From Archangium lansingense (GTDB lineage Bacteria > Myxococcota > Myxococcia > Myxococcales > Myxococcaceae), in contig NZ_JAPNKA010000001.1 of NCBI RefSeq assembly GCF_026626635.1, positions 10,958,501 to 11,022,500 on the forward strand: 64,000 nt of DNA, written 5' to 3'. A program made the translations under genes and the position numbers. The stretch's first letter is position 1. Each line of letters begins with the position of its first letter. The notes beneath the pieces are model-generated. The model worked only from the letters and a program-made list of their open reading frames with translations, was not told the DNA's origin and searched no databases. Shown in pieces: positions 26,340 through 34,926 of this stretch.

Positions 26340-28199
26340 TTGCTCGTGAAGCACGTCGGCCTCCTGATCCTTTCCCTGCTGATCGCAGCACCTCTGGCTG
26401 CCGCGGATGACAGTGCGTCCGAGGGGCGCACCTGGCACCGTCTGGTGGGCATCCTCCAGTACCTCCAGGCCGACTACCCCCTGGCGGTGGAGTCGAAGTC
26501 CGACTTCGAGCTGGCCGAGCAGCGCAGCTTCATCGCCGAGGCGACCGAGGCGGCCGGAGAGCTGGGTCCCCGGGGCGAGGCGTTCCTACCGCGCCTGAAG
26601 GAGATCAAGGCCCGCGTGGACAAGGCGGAGGATCCCGAGGGCGTCAGCCGTGACTGCGGCGAGCTCGTGGAGAACCTGGTGCTCGCTGGAGGCCTGGCGC
26701 GCAGCCCGCGCACCCCTCCGGACCTGACGCTCGGTGCACAGCTGTTCCAGCAGAGCTGCGTGGCGTGCCACGGTACGGACGGGCGCGCGCAGGTGCCCAT
26801 CGCCGCGACGATGGAGCCGCAGCCGGCCAACTTCCATGACGCGGACCTGATGGCCGGGCTCACCGCCTACAAGGCCTACAACACCGTGGGCTTCGGCGTG
26901 CCCGGTACGCCCATGCCCGGCTTCCCCACCCTCTCCGAGGAGGAGCGCTGGGCCGTCGCCTTCTACGTCTTCACCCTGCGCCAGCCCCCGTGCGAGGGCA
27001 ACCCGCCGCGCGTCTCGCTGGAGAAGCTCGCCAACGCCACGGACCCCGAGCTCGTCCAGGCCTACGGGCAGGAGAACCTCGCGTGCCTGCGCCGCAATCT
27101 GCCCGACGTGGACGAGGAGCGCGGCCTGCTGACGGCGCGCAGCCACGTGGAGCAGGCGCTGAAGCTGGGCGCCGCCGGAGACTCTCTCGGAGCGCGCAGC
27201 GCGCTGCTGGACGCCTACCTCAACGGACTGGAGCCGGTGGAGGTGACGCTGCGGGCCCGCAATCCGGAGCTGGTGCTGAAGCTGGAGAAGGCCTTCCTGG
27301 AGACGCGGCTCGCCGCCGAGCACAAGAGCCCGCACCTCCAGGACGAGGGCCGCATCCTGCTGTCGCTCCTGGACGAGGCACGGCGCAGCAGCGGCACCAC
27401 CGCGGGCTTCGTCTCGGTGCTGTGGCTCACCCTGCTCATCCTCCTGCGCGAGGGCTTCGAGGCCACCGTCATCGTCGCGGCGCTGCTGGCCATGCTGCGC
27501 AAGATGCAGGCAGACTCCTACGCGCGCGTGGTGCACGCCGGCTGGGTGTCCGCGCTGGTGCTGGGCGCCCTCCTCTTCATCTTCGGACGGCAGCTGCTGG
27601 GCGGGGCCAACCGCGAGATGCTCGAGGGCGTGGCCGCGCTCGCCGCCGTGGTCATGCTGCTGTACGCCGCCCTGTGGCTCAACGCGCGCGCCAACATGAG
27701 CCAGTTCATGGGCGAGCTGCGCGAGAAGATGAAGGGCGCGCTCGGCAAGGGCAGCGCCACCGGCCTGTTCGCCATCGCCTTCTCCGCCGCGCTGCGTGAG
27801 AGCGTGGAGACGGCCATCTTCCTGCAAGGGCTCTCTCTGGACTCACCGTCCGGCGTGGCCTGGGGTTGCGCCGCGGGCGCCGTGGCCCTCACCGTGCTGG
27901 TCCTCTTCATCAACCGCGTGGGCTACAAGCTGCCCATGAAGACGCTTTTCAAGGCGTCCACGGTGCTGCTCGTCGTCACCGCCATCATCCTGCTCGGCAA
28001 GGGACTGCGCGCCCTGCAGGAGGTGGGCATGGTGCCCCTCAAGCCCCTCCCCCTCTTCACCTTCGAGCCGCTCGGCATCTTCCCGGATGCCATGACGCTC
28101 GTTCCGCAGCTCGTGCTGACGGCCATCCCGCTCGCCATGCTCATCATCAAGCGGCGCGCGAGCACCACGCGGCTGGCGGACGCCTCGCAACAGGGGTAA
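26340..28199 (+). CDS. FTR1-family iron permease fused to cytochrome c domain
   Basis: About 619 residues. The start is TTG at 26340 or GTG at 26346. A signal peptide (HVGLLILSLLIAAPLAAAD) is followed by a periplasmic helical region, a c-type haem motif CVACH (140-144) with PMPGF as a likely distal ligand region, then another helical stretch. The C-terminal half has seven membrane helices with REGFE (370-374) and the variant RESVE (486-490), corresponding to the two REGLE iron sites of FTR1. It probably imports ferric or ferrous iron with electron transfer in the periplasm. A Fur-like operator lies just upstream. Confidence 0.9.
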   Translation: MLVKHVGLLILSLLIAAPLAAADDSASEGRTWHRLVGILQYLQADYPLAVESKSDFELAEQRSFIAEATEAAGELGPRGEAFLPRLKEIKARVDKAEDPEGVSRDCGELVENLVLAGGLARSPRTPPDLTLGAQLFQQSCVACHGTDGRAQVPIAATMEPQPANFHDADLMAGLTAYKAYNTVGFGVPGTPMPGFPTLSEEERWAVAFYVFTLRQPPCEGNPPRVSLEKLANATDPELVQAYGQENLACLRRNLPDVDEERGLLTARSHVEQALKLGAAGDSLGARSALLDAYLNGLEPVEVTLRARNPELVLKLEKAFLETRLAAEHKSPHLQDEGRILLSLLDEARRSSGTTAGFVSVLWLTLLILLREGFEATVIVAALLAMLRKMQADSYARVVHAGWVSALVLGALLFIFGRQLLGGANREMLEGVAALAAVVMLLYAALWLNARANMSQFMGELREKMKGALGKGSATGLFAIAFSAALRESVETAIFLQGLSLDSPSGVAWGCAAGAVALTVLVLFINRVGYKLPMKTLFKASTVLLVVTAIILLGKGLRALQEVGMVPLKPLPLFTFEPLGIFPDAMTLVPQLVLTAIPLAMLIIKRRASTTRLADASQQG

Positions 28200-28235
28200 G
28201 CACCCGCGAGGCTGCCCGAGAGGCCCTGCCCACCG

Positions 28236-30161
28236 TTACGAGGCGGAGGCCAACAGCGACTGCACCAACCCGCGCAGCTCCTGGGTGGAGAAGGGCTTCT
28301 CCACCCGGCGGTTGGGCACGTGGTTCAGGAAGGCGTGGGCATTGGCCGTGAAAGCGCCTCCGGTCAGGAACACCATCTTCCCGGCCAGCCCGGGCGAGTG
28401 ATTCGCCACCGCCTGGTGCAGCTCCATCCCGCTCATCTCCGGCATCATCAGATCGCACAGGATGATGTCGAAGCGCTCTCCACTGATGAGCCGCGCCTGG
28501 GCCTCTCGCGCACTCGTCAGCGTGATGACCTCGTGCTCCCGCTGGAGCGTCCGGCGGATGGCCATGCCAATCATGGGCTCGTCATCCACCACCAGGATGC
28601 GACCCCGCCGGGGCGCGGCGGACACCGCGGCCTCCTGCGGCGCCTCGCTCGGGCGGGCGGTGTTGGCGGCGCGCAGGATGACCCGGAAGGTGCTCCCTTT
28701 TCCAACCTCGCTCTCCACCTCCATCCGGCCACCGAAGCTGGTCACGATGTCCTGGCAGATGGGCAGGCCGAGCCCCGTTCCCACGCCCACGGGCTTGGTC
28801 GTGAAGAATGGCTCGAACAGCCGCGCCAGGTTCTCCGCCGAGATGCCCGAGCCCGTATCCCGCACCTCGATGGCCAGGCCCTCGGCGTGGGTCCGCGTGA
28901 GGATGCGAATCTCATTGCCCTCCACGTTCCCCTCGGGGATGGCCTGGGCCGCGTTGACGAGCAGGTTCAGCAACACCTGCCCGAGCCGGCCCTCGTGCGC
29001 CTCGGCCATGAGCTGGCCCGTGTAGTCACGCACCAGCCGCGCGCGGTGTTTGATCTCATTGGAGGCCATGCTGATGGCGCTCTCGAGCACACGGTTCACC
29101 TCCACGGGCTCGGGCCGCACGTGCTCCTCCGCGCGCGAGAACATCTTCAACTGCCGGACGATGTCACGCACCCGGGTGGCGCCGAGCTGCGAGTCGGCGA
29201 CCAGCTTGCGCATCTCGTCCTGCTCGCCCGCGGGCAGCGTCAACCGGGGGAGCACGTCCGTCTCCAGATGGCTGAGATTGGCCACCGTGAAGGCGAGCGG
29301 GTTGTTGATCTCATGGGCAATGCCCGCGGCGAGCGTCCCGAGCGAGGCCATGCGGTCGGCTCGCACCAGGCGGGCCTCCATCTGCCGGCGCTCCGTCAGG
29401 TCGCGCACGAGCCAGACGATGCAGGGCTGGCCGTCGAATACGCTGGGGGTAGGGGCGAGCTCCACGAAGATCGGAGTCCCATCCCTGCGCACCATGCGGA
29501 TCTCCATGGGGGGACGCTTCTCCGGCATCCCCGCCTGGTCATCTCGGGGGAGCAGCGGGCGCGACTCCGCGTGGATGAAGATGCCCTCCAGCTCGGCCCG
29601 TGAGCCCCCCAGGAGCTCGTCCGCGGACGAGAGGCCAATCAGGGTGACGAGCGCGGGGTTGGCATAGACGAGCTTCTCGCCCTGCGTCACGCCGATGCCA
29701 TCGGGCAGCCGCTCGATGAGCTCGCGGAAGCTCGCCTGAGACCGGCGCAGCTCCTCCAGCGTACGCGCATGCTGGAGCGCGTAGCGGATGGCGCGCGCCA
29801 GCAGCGTCGGCGAGAGCTGCGACTTGTCGAGGAAGTCCGCGGCCCCGGCCTTCAGCGCCTGCTCATCGAGCGTCTCGTCCTCCATCCCCGTCAGCAAGAT
29901 GACCGGTCCGAGCCACCCCTGCCGCCGCATCCGCTCGAGCAGCTCGAGCCCCGTGTTGGCACCGAGGCGGTAGTCGAGCAGGCACACGTCATGGCGGCCG
30001 GTCATCAGCTCCGCGAGCGCCTGCTCTCCGTTGTCCACCCACTCCAGCACCATGCGGCCCCGGCTGATGGTCCTCAGGGCGTCACGCGTCAGGACGAAAT
30101 CATCCTCATCATCCTCGACGAGCAGGATGCGGATGAGGGATTGCTCGACTTCAGGATTCAT
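28236..30161 (-). CDS. Hybrid sensor: receiver, PAS, histidine kinase, receiver
   Basis: 641 residues without membrane segments. Domains in order: receiver with phospho-Asp63 (1-130), PAS (about 145-255), HisKA with His283 in GIAHEINNPLAF, HATPase with DTGSGISAENLARLFEPFFTT and GTGLGL, and a C-terminal receiver with Asp570 in CDLMMPEMSG. A receiver at the N-terminus suggests it can be driven by another kinase, likely the HK of the same operon. The start overlaps the small receiver gene by 11 bases. It is the last gene of three. It is convergent with the iron permease gene. Confidence 0.92.
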   Translation of the reverse strand: MNPEVEQSLIRILLVEDDEDDFVLTRDALRTISRGRMVLEWVDNGEQALAELMTGRHDVCLLDYRLGANTGLELLERMRRQGWLGPVILLTGMEDETLDEQALKAGAADFLDKSQLSPTLLARAIRYALQHARTLEELRRSQASFRELIERLPDGIGVTQGEKLVYANPALVTLIGLSSADELLGGSRAELEGIFIHAESRPLLPRDDQAGMPEKRPPMEIRMVRRDGTPIFVELAPTPSVFDGQPCIVWLVRDLTERRQMEARLVRADRMASLGTLAAGIAHEINNPLAFTVANLSHLETDVLPRLTLPAGEQDEMRKLVADSQLGATRVRDIVRQLKMFSRAEEHVRPEPVEVNRVLESAISMASNEIKHRARLVRDYTGQLMAEAHEGRLGQVLLNLLVNAAQAIPEGNVEGNEIRILTRTHAEGLAIEVRDTGSGISAENLARLFEPFFTTKPVGVGTGLGLPICQDIVTSFGGRMEVESEVGKGSTFRVILRAANTARPSEAPQEAAVSAAPRRGRILVVDDEPMIGMAIRRTLQREHEVITLTSAREAQARLISGERFDIILCDLMMPEMSGMELHQAVANHSPGLAGKMVFLTGGAFTANAHAFLNHVPNRRVEKPFSTQELRGLVQSLLASAS

Positions 30162-30615
30162 GGGAACCGGCTGTGCGTGGCAGTTCGACGATCTGGAACC
30201 AGTGTTTGTCGAGCACCTTCACGACCTCGACGAGTCCCTCGAACGTCACGGGTTTGGAGATGAAGCAGTTGGCGCCCAGATCGTAGCTGCGGAGGATGTC
30301 CTCTTCCGCCTTGGAGGTGGTCAGCACCACCACGGGGATCTGCCGGAGCGCCGGATCGGATTTGATCTCCCGCAGCGCCTCGCGGCCGTCCTTGCGGGGC
30401 ATGTTCAAGTCCAAGAGGATCAGCCCCGGACGCGGGGAGTTCTTCGGCTCCGTGTAGGCGCCGCGCCGGTACAGATAGTCGAGCAGCTCCTCTCCGTCCT
30501 CGACGAACCGGAGCTCGTTCATGAGCCGGCTCTCCTGCATGGCCGTCCGGGCGAACTCCCGATCGTCCACATCATCATCCGCCATCAGAATCGTGACGAG
30601 CTTCCGGTGTGGCAT
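30151..30615 (-). CDS. Single-domain response regulator (Rcp1-like)
   Basis: 154 residues from the ATG at 30615. It is one receiver domain: acidic DDDVDD near residues 13-18, phospho-Asp69 in LILLDLNMPRKDG, and the conserved Lys in FISKPVTF. The insert GAYTEPKNSPRP before the phospho-site is typical of the Rcp1-type regulators that pair with PAS/phytochrome-like kinases. There is no output domain, so it probably relays phosphate. It lies 8 bases after the HK and overlaps the hybrid kinase start. Confidence 0.92.
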   Translation of the reverse strand: MPHRKLVTILMADDDVDDREFARTAMQESRLMNELRFVEDGEELLDYLYRRGAYTEPKNSPRPGLILLDLNMPRKDGREALREIKSDPALRQIPVVVLTTSKAEEDILRSYDLGANCFISKPVTFEGLVEVVKVLDKHWFQIVELPRTAGSHES

Positions 30616-30623
30616 GCGTCCTC

Positions 30624-31946
30624 TCACCTGGGTTGGGGCGGCTTGAGCGGCAGCGTGACGATGAAGGTCGCCCCCTGTCCGGGAATGCTCCTCGCACCGA
30701 TGCTCCCGCCGTGCCGCTCGGCGATCTTCCGGCAAATCGCCAGACCGATCCCCGTCCCTTCGTACTTACCGCGCCCGTGCAGGCGCTGGAACACGTTGAA
30801 AATGCGGTCGAGATACTTCTCGTCGAAGCCGATGCCGTTGTCCGTCACCCGCAGCTCGCACCGCCCCTCGTCCAGGTCGGCCGTGCCCTGAATGGAGACA
30901 GAGGGCTCCACGTCCTCCCGGCGGAACTTGAGGGCATTGCTCACGAGGTTCTGGAGCAACTGCCGCATCTGCATCGGCTCGGCCTCGAGCGTGGGCAGCT
31001 CACCGAGCGTGACGGACGCACCCGCCTGCTCGATGGTCGTCTCGAGATCTCCCAGCACCTCTCGGGCAATCCGCGTGAGGTCCACACGGACGAAGGAGGG
31101 CGCCTTCGCGGAGATGCGCGAGAAGGAGAGCAGGTCGTCGATCAGCCGGCGCATGCGGCCCGCGGCGCTGTTCATCCGCTCGAGGTAGTCGCGCCCCTCG
31201 GGGCTCAGGGCCGCGCTGCACGTCGTCTTCAGGCGCTCGCCAAAGGTCTGGATCTTCCGCAGCGGCTCCTGCAAGTCATGCGAGGCCACGGACGCGAAGC
31301 TCTCCAGCTCCCGGTTGGACTGCTCCAGGCGGAACTGAGTCCGCTTGAGGTCCGTGATGTCCATCAGGCTCATCGTGACGCCGACGACCTGGTCTCCCGA
31401 GCGGACCGGAGCCAGCTTCACCCCGTACCACTCGGGACCGAAGGAGAACACGGACGGGATCTCGTAGCCCACGGACTCGCCGGTCGCGAGGACATGCAGG
31501 ACCTGGCTCCGGATGAATTTGGCCTGCTCGGGAGAGCTGAACTCATAGAGGCTCCGCCCCACGACCTCCGAGCGGGAGATGCCCGGAAGGGTGTAGTTGA
31601 TGAAGCGGATCCGCTCGCTGGTGTCGGCCGTCATCATCATGACGGGCGACTGCTCGATCAACGCATCGAGGCCGAACTGCTCGTTGGACGCCGTGCCGCG
31701 CTCGTCGAGCCTGGCGGACAGGTGATTGAGTGCCGTGGCCAGTGGAGCCAGCGGCCCTTCGCCCTCGCGGCACCGGACCTGGGGCTCATGCGCCGCCAGC
31801 CTGGCGATCATCGCGAGCAGCTCCTCGACAGTCGTCTCCTGGGTCGAGGATGGGCCGGATGCGGGAGAACCCTCCCCGGCACTACGGCGCGTTTCCAAAC
31901 AGATGCCCCCTGGCATGGCTTCGTAGCGGTGTAACGAGGCACCCAA
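30624..31946 (-). CDS. PAS-containing sensor histidine kinase
   Basis: 440 residues if the TTG at 31946 is used; an ATG at 31916 is also possible and neither has a clear ribosome site. No membrane helix is seen, so it is cytosolic. A PAS domain covers about 95-205 (IRFINYTLPGISRSEVVGRS). HisKA has His223 in FASVASHDLQEPLRKI, the type found in bacteriophytochrome-like kinases. HATPase shows NLVSNALKF, DNGIGFDEKYLDRIF and GTGIGLA. It is first in the operon with the receiver and hybrid kinase. Confidence 0.9.
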   Translation of the reverse strand: MGASLHRYEAMPGGICLETRRSAGEGSPASGPSSTQETTVEELLAMIARLAAHEPQVRCREGEGPLAPLATALNHLSARLDERGTASNEQFGLDALIEQSPVMMMTADTSERIRFINYTLPGISRSEVVGRSLYEFSSPEQAKFIRSQVLHVLATGESVGYEIPSVFSFGPEWYGVKLAPVRSGDQVVGVTMSLMDITDLKRTQFRLEQSNRELESFASVASHDLQEPLRKIQTFGERLKTTCSAALSPEGRDYLERMNSAAGRMRRLIDDLLSFSRISAKAPSFVRVDLTRIAREVLGDLETTIEQAGASVTLGELPTLEAEPMQMRQLLQNLVSNALKFRREDVEPSVSIQGTADLDEGRCELRVTDNGIGFDEKYLDRIFNVFQRLHGRGKYEGTGIGLAICRKIAERHGGSIGARSIPGQGATFIVTLPLKPPQPR

Positions 31947-32012
31947 GGGCCCTCACTGCTTTATTTTGGCTGGAAAAGAGTGGTTGGTTCAAACCGGACA
32001 CAGTGCCCGTGT

Positions 32013-33527
32013 TCAGCCCCGGAAGTAGCGGCCAGCGGACTCCCGCACCCGGCCCTCCCCCTGGAGCTTCAGCAGCACCGCGAGTGCGCTCCGCTCCGCC
32101 ACCGGGTGTAGGAATGGAGGTGTGTCCGAGTAGGCGCGCTCCACCACCTCCGCGAGCGTCGCGCCATCCGCGGGCACGGCCTCCACGATGCGCGCCTCGC
32201 GCGCCGCCCGGTGATCCAGGTACTCCTGGAGCTTCCCCGGCCCGTCCGGAATCGCCGTCCCGTGCGAGGGATGCAGCGTCGTCACCGACCAGTCCCGCAG
32301 GCGAGCGAGCTGCTTCAGGTACTCGGCCATGTCCCCCTCGGGCGGATCAATGACGATGGTGCCAACGCTGGCCACCATGTCGCCCACCACCGCCGCGCGC
32401 GTCCGCTCGTCCACCAGGCACAGGTGGCCCTGAGCGTGTCCGGGCGTGTACAGCACCCGCCAGCGCTGGGGCGGGCTCCCCGCGAGCTCCAGCACCTCGC
32501 CGTCTTTCAGCAACCGGGCTGTCGGGACGTCCACCCGGTCCGCCGTCCGCGCGTGGCACCACAGCGGCACCTTCAGCCGCTCCGTCACCGCGCGCACCCC
32601 GCCCACGTGGTCCCCATGGTGGTGCGTCAACACCACCGCCTGGACCCGGTACCCCTCTGCCACCAGCCCGTCCACCATGGCCAGGAGCCGAGCCACCTCG
32701 GCCTCATCGTCCGCCCCCGGGTCCACGATGAGCAGCTCGCCATTGCCCAGCACGTACGCATTGGTGTGCGTGGCAGGAGGCAGCGTGGCCGTCCGCAGAG
32801 GGAAGACTCGCAGGCCCTGCTGGAACTCGATGCGCTGCGCGATGAAGTCCGGGCAGTCAGGTTGCTCGCGCAGGCGCGCCAGGGCCCGCTCCGGCGTGTC
32901 GAAGTCCGCCATCACCCGCAGCACGTGCAGGGCGGGAGGGTGCAGCAGCGCGGTGCCCTGCTCCCAGCAGGCCAACGCCTCGGCCGGCTTCACCCACGTG
33001 GCCTCCGACAGCTCCCCAGGCCACCACTCCGCCTGAGCGTGCTCCGGTACCTCCACCAGGTAGAAGAAGGTGTCGAAGCGCACGGGCGCGAACTCCGGCG
33101 TCACCCACCGTCCCGAGTCCGGAAAGTCCTCCGCCCGGAGTACCAGTCCATGCTGCTGAAGCAGCTCCGACCAGGTGCTCCGGTTCTCCAGCAGCGCGCG
33201 GCGAGCCTCCCGCACCTCGTCCGGCTTCAACCGCCAGGAGCCCTCGGCCACCAGCACCCCGGCCTCCTCGAGCAGCTCGCGCGCCGCCGCCACCCGCAGC
33301 GCCGCCTCCTGCCCCGAGGCCCCACGCACTGGCACCAGCGCGTCCGCCTTGTCCACCTTGCCACCGGGGAAGGCGTAGAAGCCCCCGGCAAAGGCGAGCG
33401 CCTTCTCGCGCCGCACCCAGAAGACCTCCACCCCCTCCGGCGTCCTGCGGTACAGCACCACCACGGACGCGGGCCTCGTCGTCGCCACGGGGGGCGGAGG
33501 AGGCATCCCGGGAATCGCTTCGCTCAT
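32013..33527 (-). CDS. Nudix hydrolase-MBL-fold fusion
   Basis: 504 residues. The N-terminal about 230 residues form a Nudix-like domain (FYAFPGGKVDKAD and AAARELLEEAGVLVAEG, a slightly altered Nudix box). The C-terminal about 270 residues are a metallo-beta-lactamase fold with THHHGDH, a zinc His in HAQGH, and a late HPSHG, similar to LACTB2-type enzymes. The Nudix half may have lost part of its catalytic glutamates. The start overlaps the HD gene stop (ATGA), so the two are one operon. It is cytosolic; substrates are probably nucleotides or acyl-CoA-like, but unproven. Confidence 0.85.
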   Translation of the reverse strand: MSEAIPGMPPPPPVATTRPASVVVLYRRTPEGVEVFWVRREKALAFAGGFYAFPGGKVDKADALVPVRGASGQEAALRVAAARELLEEAGVLVAEGSWRLKPDEVREARRALLENRSTWSELLQQHGLVLRAEDFPDSGRWVTPEFAPVRFDTFFYLVEVPEHAQAEWWPGELSEATWVKPAEALACWEQGTALLHPPALHVLRVMADFDTPERALARLREQPDCPDFIAQRIEFQQGLRVFPLRTATLPPATHTNAYVLGNGELLIVDPGADDEAEVARLLAMVDGLVAEGYRVQAVVLTHHHGDHVGGVRAVTERLKVPLWCHARTADRVDVPTARLLKDGEVLELAGSPPQRWRVLYTPGHAQGHLCLVDERTRAAVVGDMVASVGTIVIDPPEGDMAEYLKQLARLRDWSVTTLHPSHGTAIPDGPGKLQEYLDHRAAREARIVEAVPADGATLAEVVERAYSDTPPFLHPVAERSALAVLLKLQGEGRVRESAGRYFRG

Positions 33528-34813
33528 GACTGCACCGCCTGTCCCAACAGTCGCGCCATCATGTTGCGCGCGTCTTCAATCTGGTCCGGCCGCACATACA
33601 GACGCGACAGCCGCACCGCTCCGCTGTAGCGCTGGTAGAGCGGCGTGTAGCGAGCCACCTCTGTCAGCCGACCGGTGGACATGTCGGCGATGAGGAGGCT
33701 CGGGCCCGAGCCTTCCGTGAAGTACTTGGAGAGCACTCCCTTGGACTCCACCGTGAAGTGCTCGAAGCCGCCCGTCACCAGCGCGCTGCGCAGCACTTCC
33801 AAGTCATAGCCCACGTCCCGCTCGGTGAACTGAGCCAGCAGCTTGAAGCCCTGGCGCGTGGAGATGCGCTCGGCCCACTGGTTCTTCGAGCGCCGCAGCG
33901 TGTACCAGAGCGCCACGTCGTCGCAGAAGAGGAAGGCCTCCGGGTCCGAAGGAATCTCGAACTCGCCGGGCGCCTCCTCGTAGTAGCGCCGCAGCATGTA
34001 GTCAAAGTTCACCGAGGTGTGGTGGTAATAGACGGAAACGAACATGTGGTAGCGGCTGAGGAGGAAGTCCTCGAAGGCGAACGCCGCCGCCCGGCTCAAC
34101 GCCAGGTGGGCGCGCCCGTCCTTCACCGCCGGGTTCAGGTTGGAGATGATCCAATCCATGTCGTACCGGCCATAGTTGACTCCCGTATAGAAGGAGTCGC
34201 GCACCAGGTAGTCCATCCGGTCCGCGTCCAGCTCGCCGGACACGATGGCGCGCAGCAGGGGCGTCCAGTCCACCCCAGCATGCGAGAAGCCCGGATCCTG
34301 CGGGGCCCGCGCCCCGGTGATGAGACCCACCACCGCCAGCGGGGTGATGCCCAGCGGGCTGTAGTGCTGCTCGATGATGGGCGTGAGCGAGCTGTCCAGC
34401 AGGAGCTTGGCGGTGAAGTCCTCGTGCGTGGCTTGCTCGCCCTCCGCCACGGCGTCCAGCCAGGAGGGCAGCCGCAGGGAAGCACGCGCCGGGGCGATGC
34501 GTTCCGAGGCGTGGGAGAGCGGCATGTGCCCCAGGTCGTGACACAGCACGGCCAGACGCACCGCGGCACTGAAGCGGGCCCGGACGTCCAAGGGCAGACT
34601 GGAGCGGGCGGTGACGGCGTTGAACACTCGGGAGGCGACGTGCATCGCGCCCAGGGAGTGGGCGTGCCGGGTATGGGTAGCACCGGGGAAGGCCAGGTCG
34701 CCAAAGCCCAACTGCCGTACATGACGCAGCCGCTGGTAGTAGCGGCTGTCGATGACGGCCTTCTCCTCGTCACTCACGTCGATGGTGCCGTGGATGGGGT
34801 CGCGAATCCGCAT
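33524..34813 (-). CDS. HD-domain phosphohydrolase (SAMHD1/YdhJ-like)
   Basis: 429 residues with GAGAGGAG just before the ATG. The opening RIRDPIHGTIDVSDEEKAVIDS is the hallmark of the HD proteins related to SAMHD1 and bacterial dNTPases. Metal ligands lie in THTRHAHSLG, CHDLGH and ELDADRMDYLVRDS. Members hydrolyse dNTPs or related nucleotides. Its partner in the operon is a Nudix-MBL fusion, consistent with nucleotide clean-up. There is no signal sequence. Confidence 0.9.
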   Translation of the reverse strand: MRIRDPIHGTIDVSDEEKAVIDSRYYQRLRHVRQLGFGDLAFPGATHTRHAHSLGAMHVASRVFNAVTARSSLPLDVRARFSAAVRLAVLCHDLGHMPLSHASERIAPARASLRLPSWLDAVAEGEQATHEDFTAKLLLDSSLTPIIEQHYSPLGITPLAVVGLITGARAPQDPGFSHAGVDWTPLLRAIVSGELDADRMDYLVRDSFYTGVNYGRYDMDWIISNLNPAVKDGRAHLALSRAAAFAFEDFLLSRYHMFVSVYYHHTSVNFDYMLRRYYEEAPGEFEIPSDPEAFLFCDDVALWYTLRRSKNQWAERISTRQGFKLLAQFTERDVGYDLEVLRSALVTGGFEHFTVESKGVLSKYFTEGSGPSLLIADMSTGRLTEVARYTPLYQRYSGAVRLSRLYVRPDQIEDARNMMARLLGQAVQS

Positions 34814-34926
34814 GGTTCTCCTCTCATACTTCCGGGGACAGCTTGGCGGCCAGCCAAACGGGCCATCTGTGAACTGTCATCCCCCTGGGGGACGTGCTAA
34901 CCCTCGCCGCCGCACACGCGCCACGC

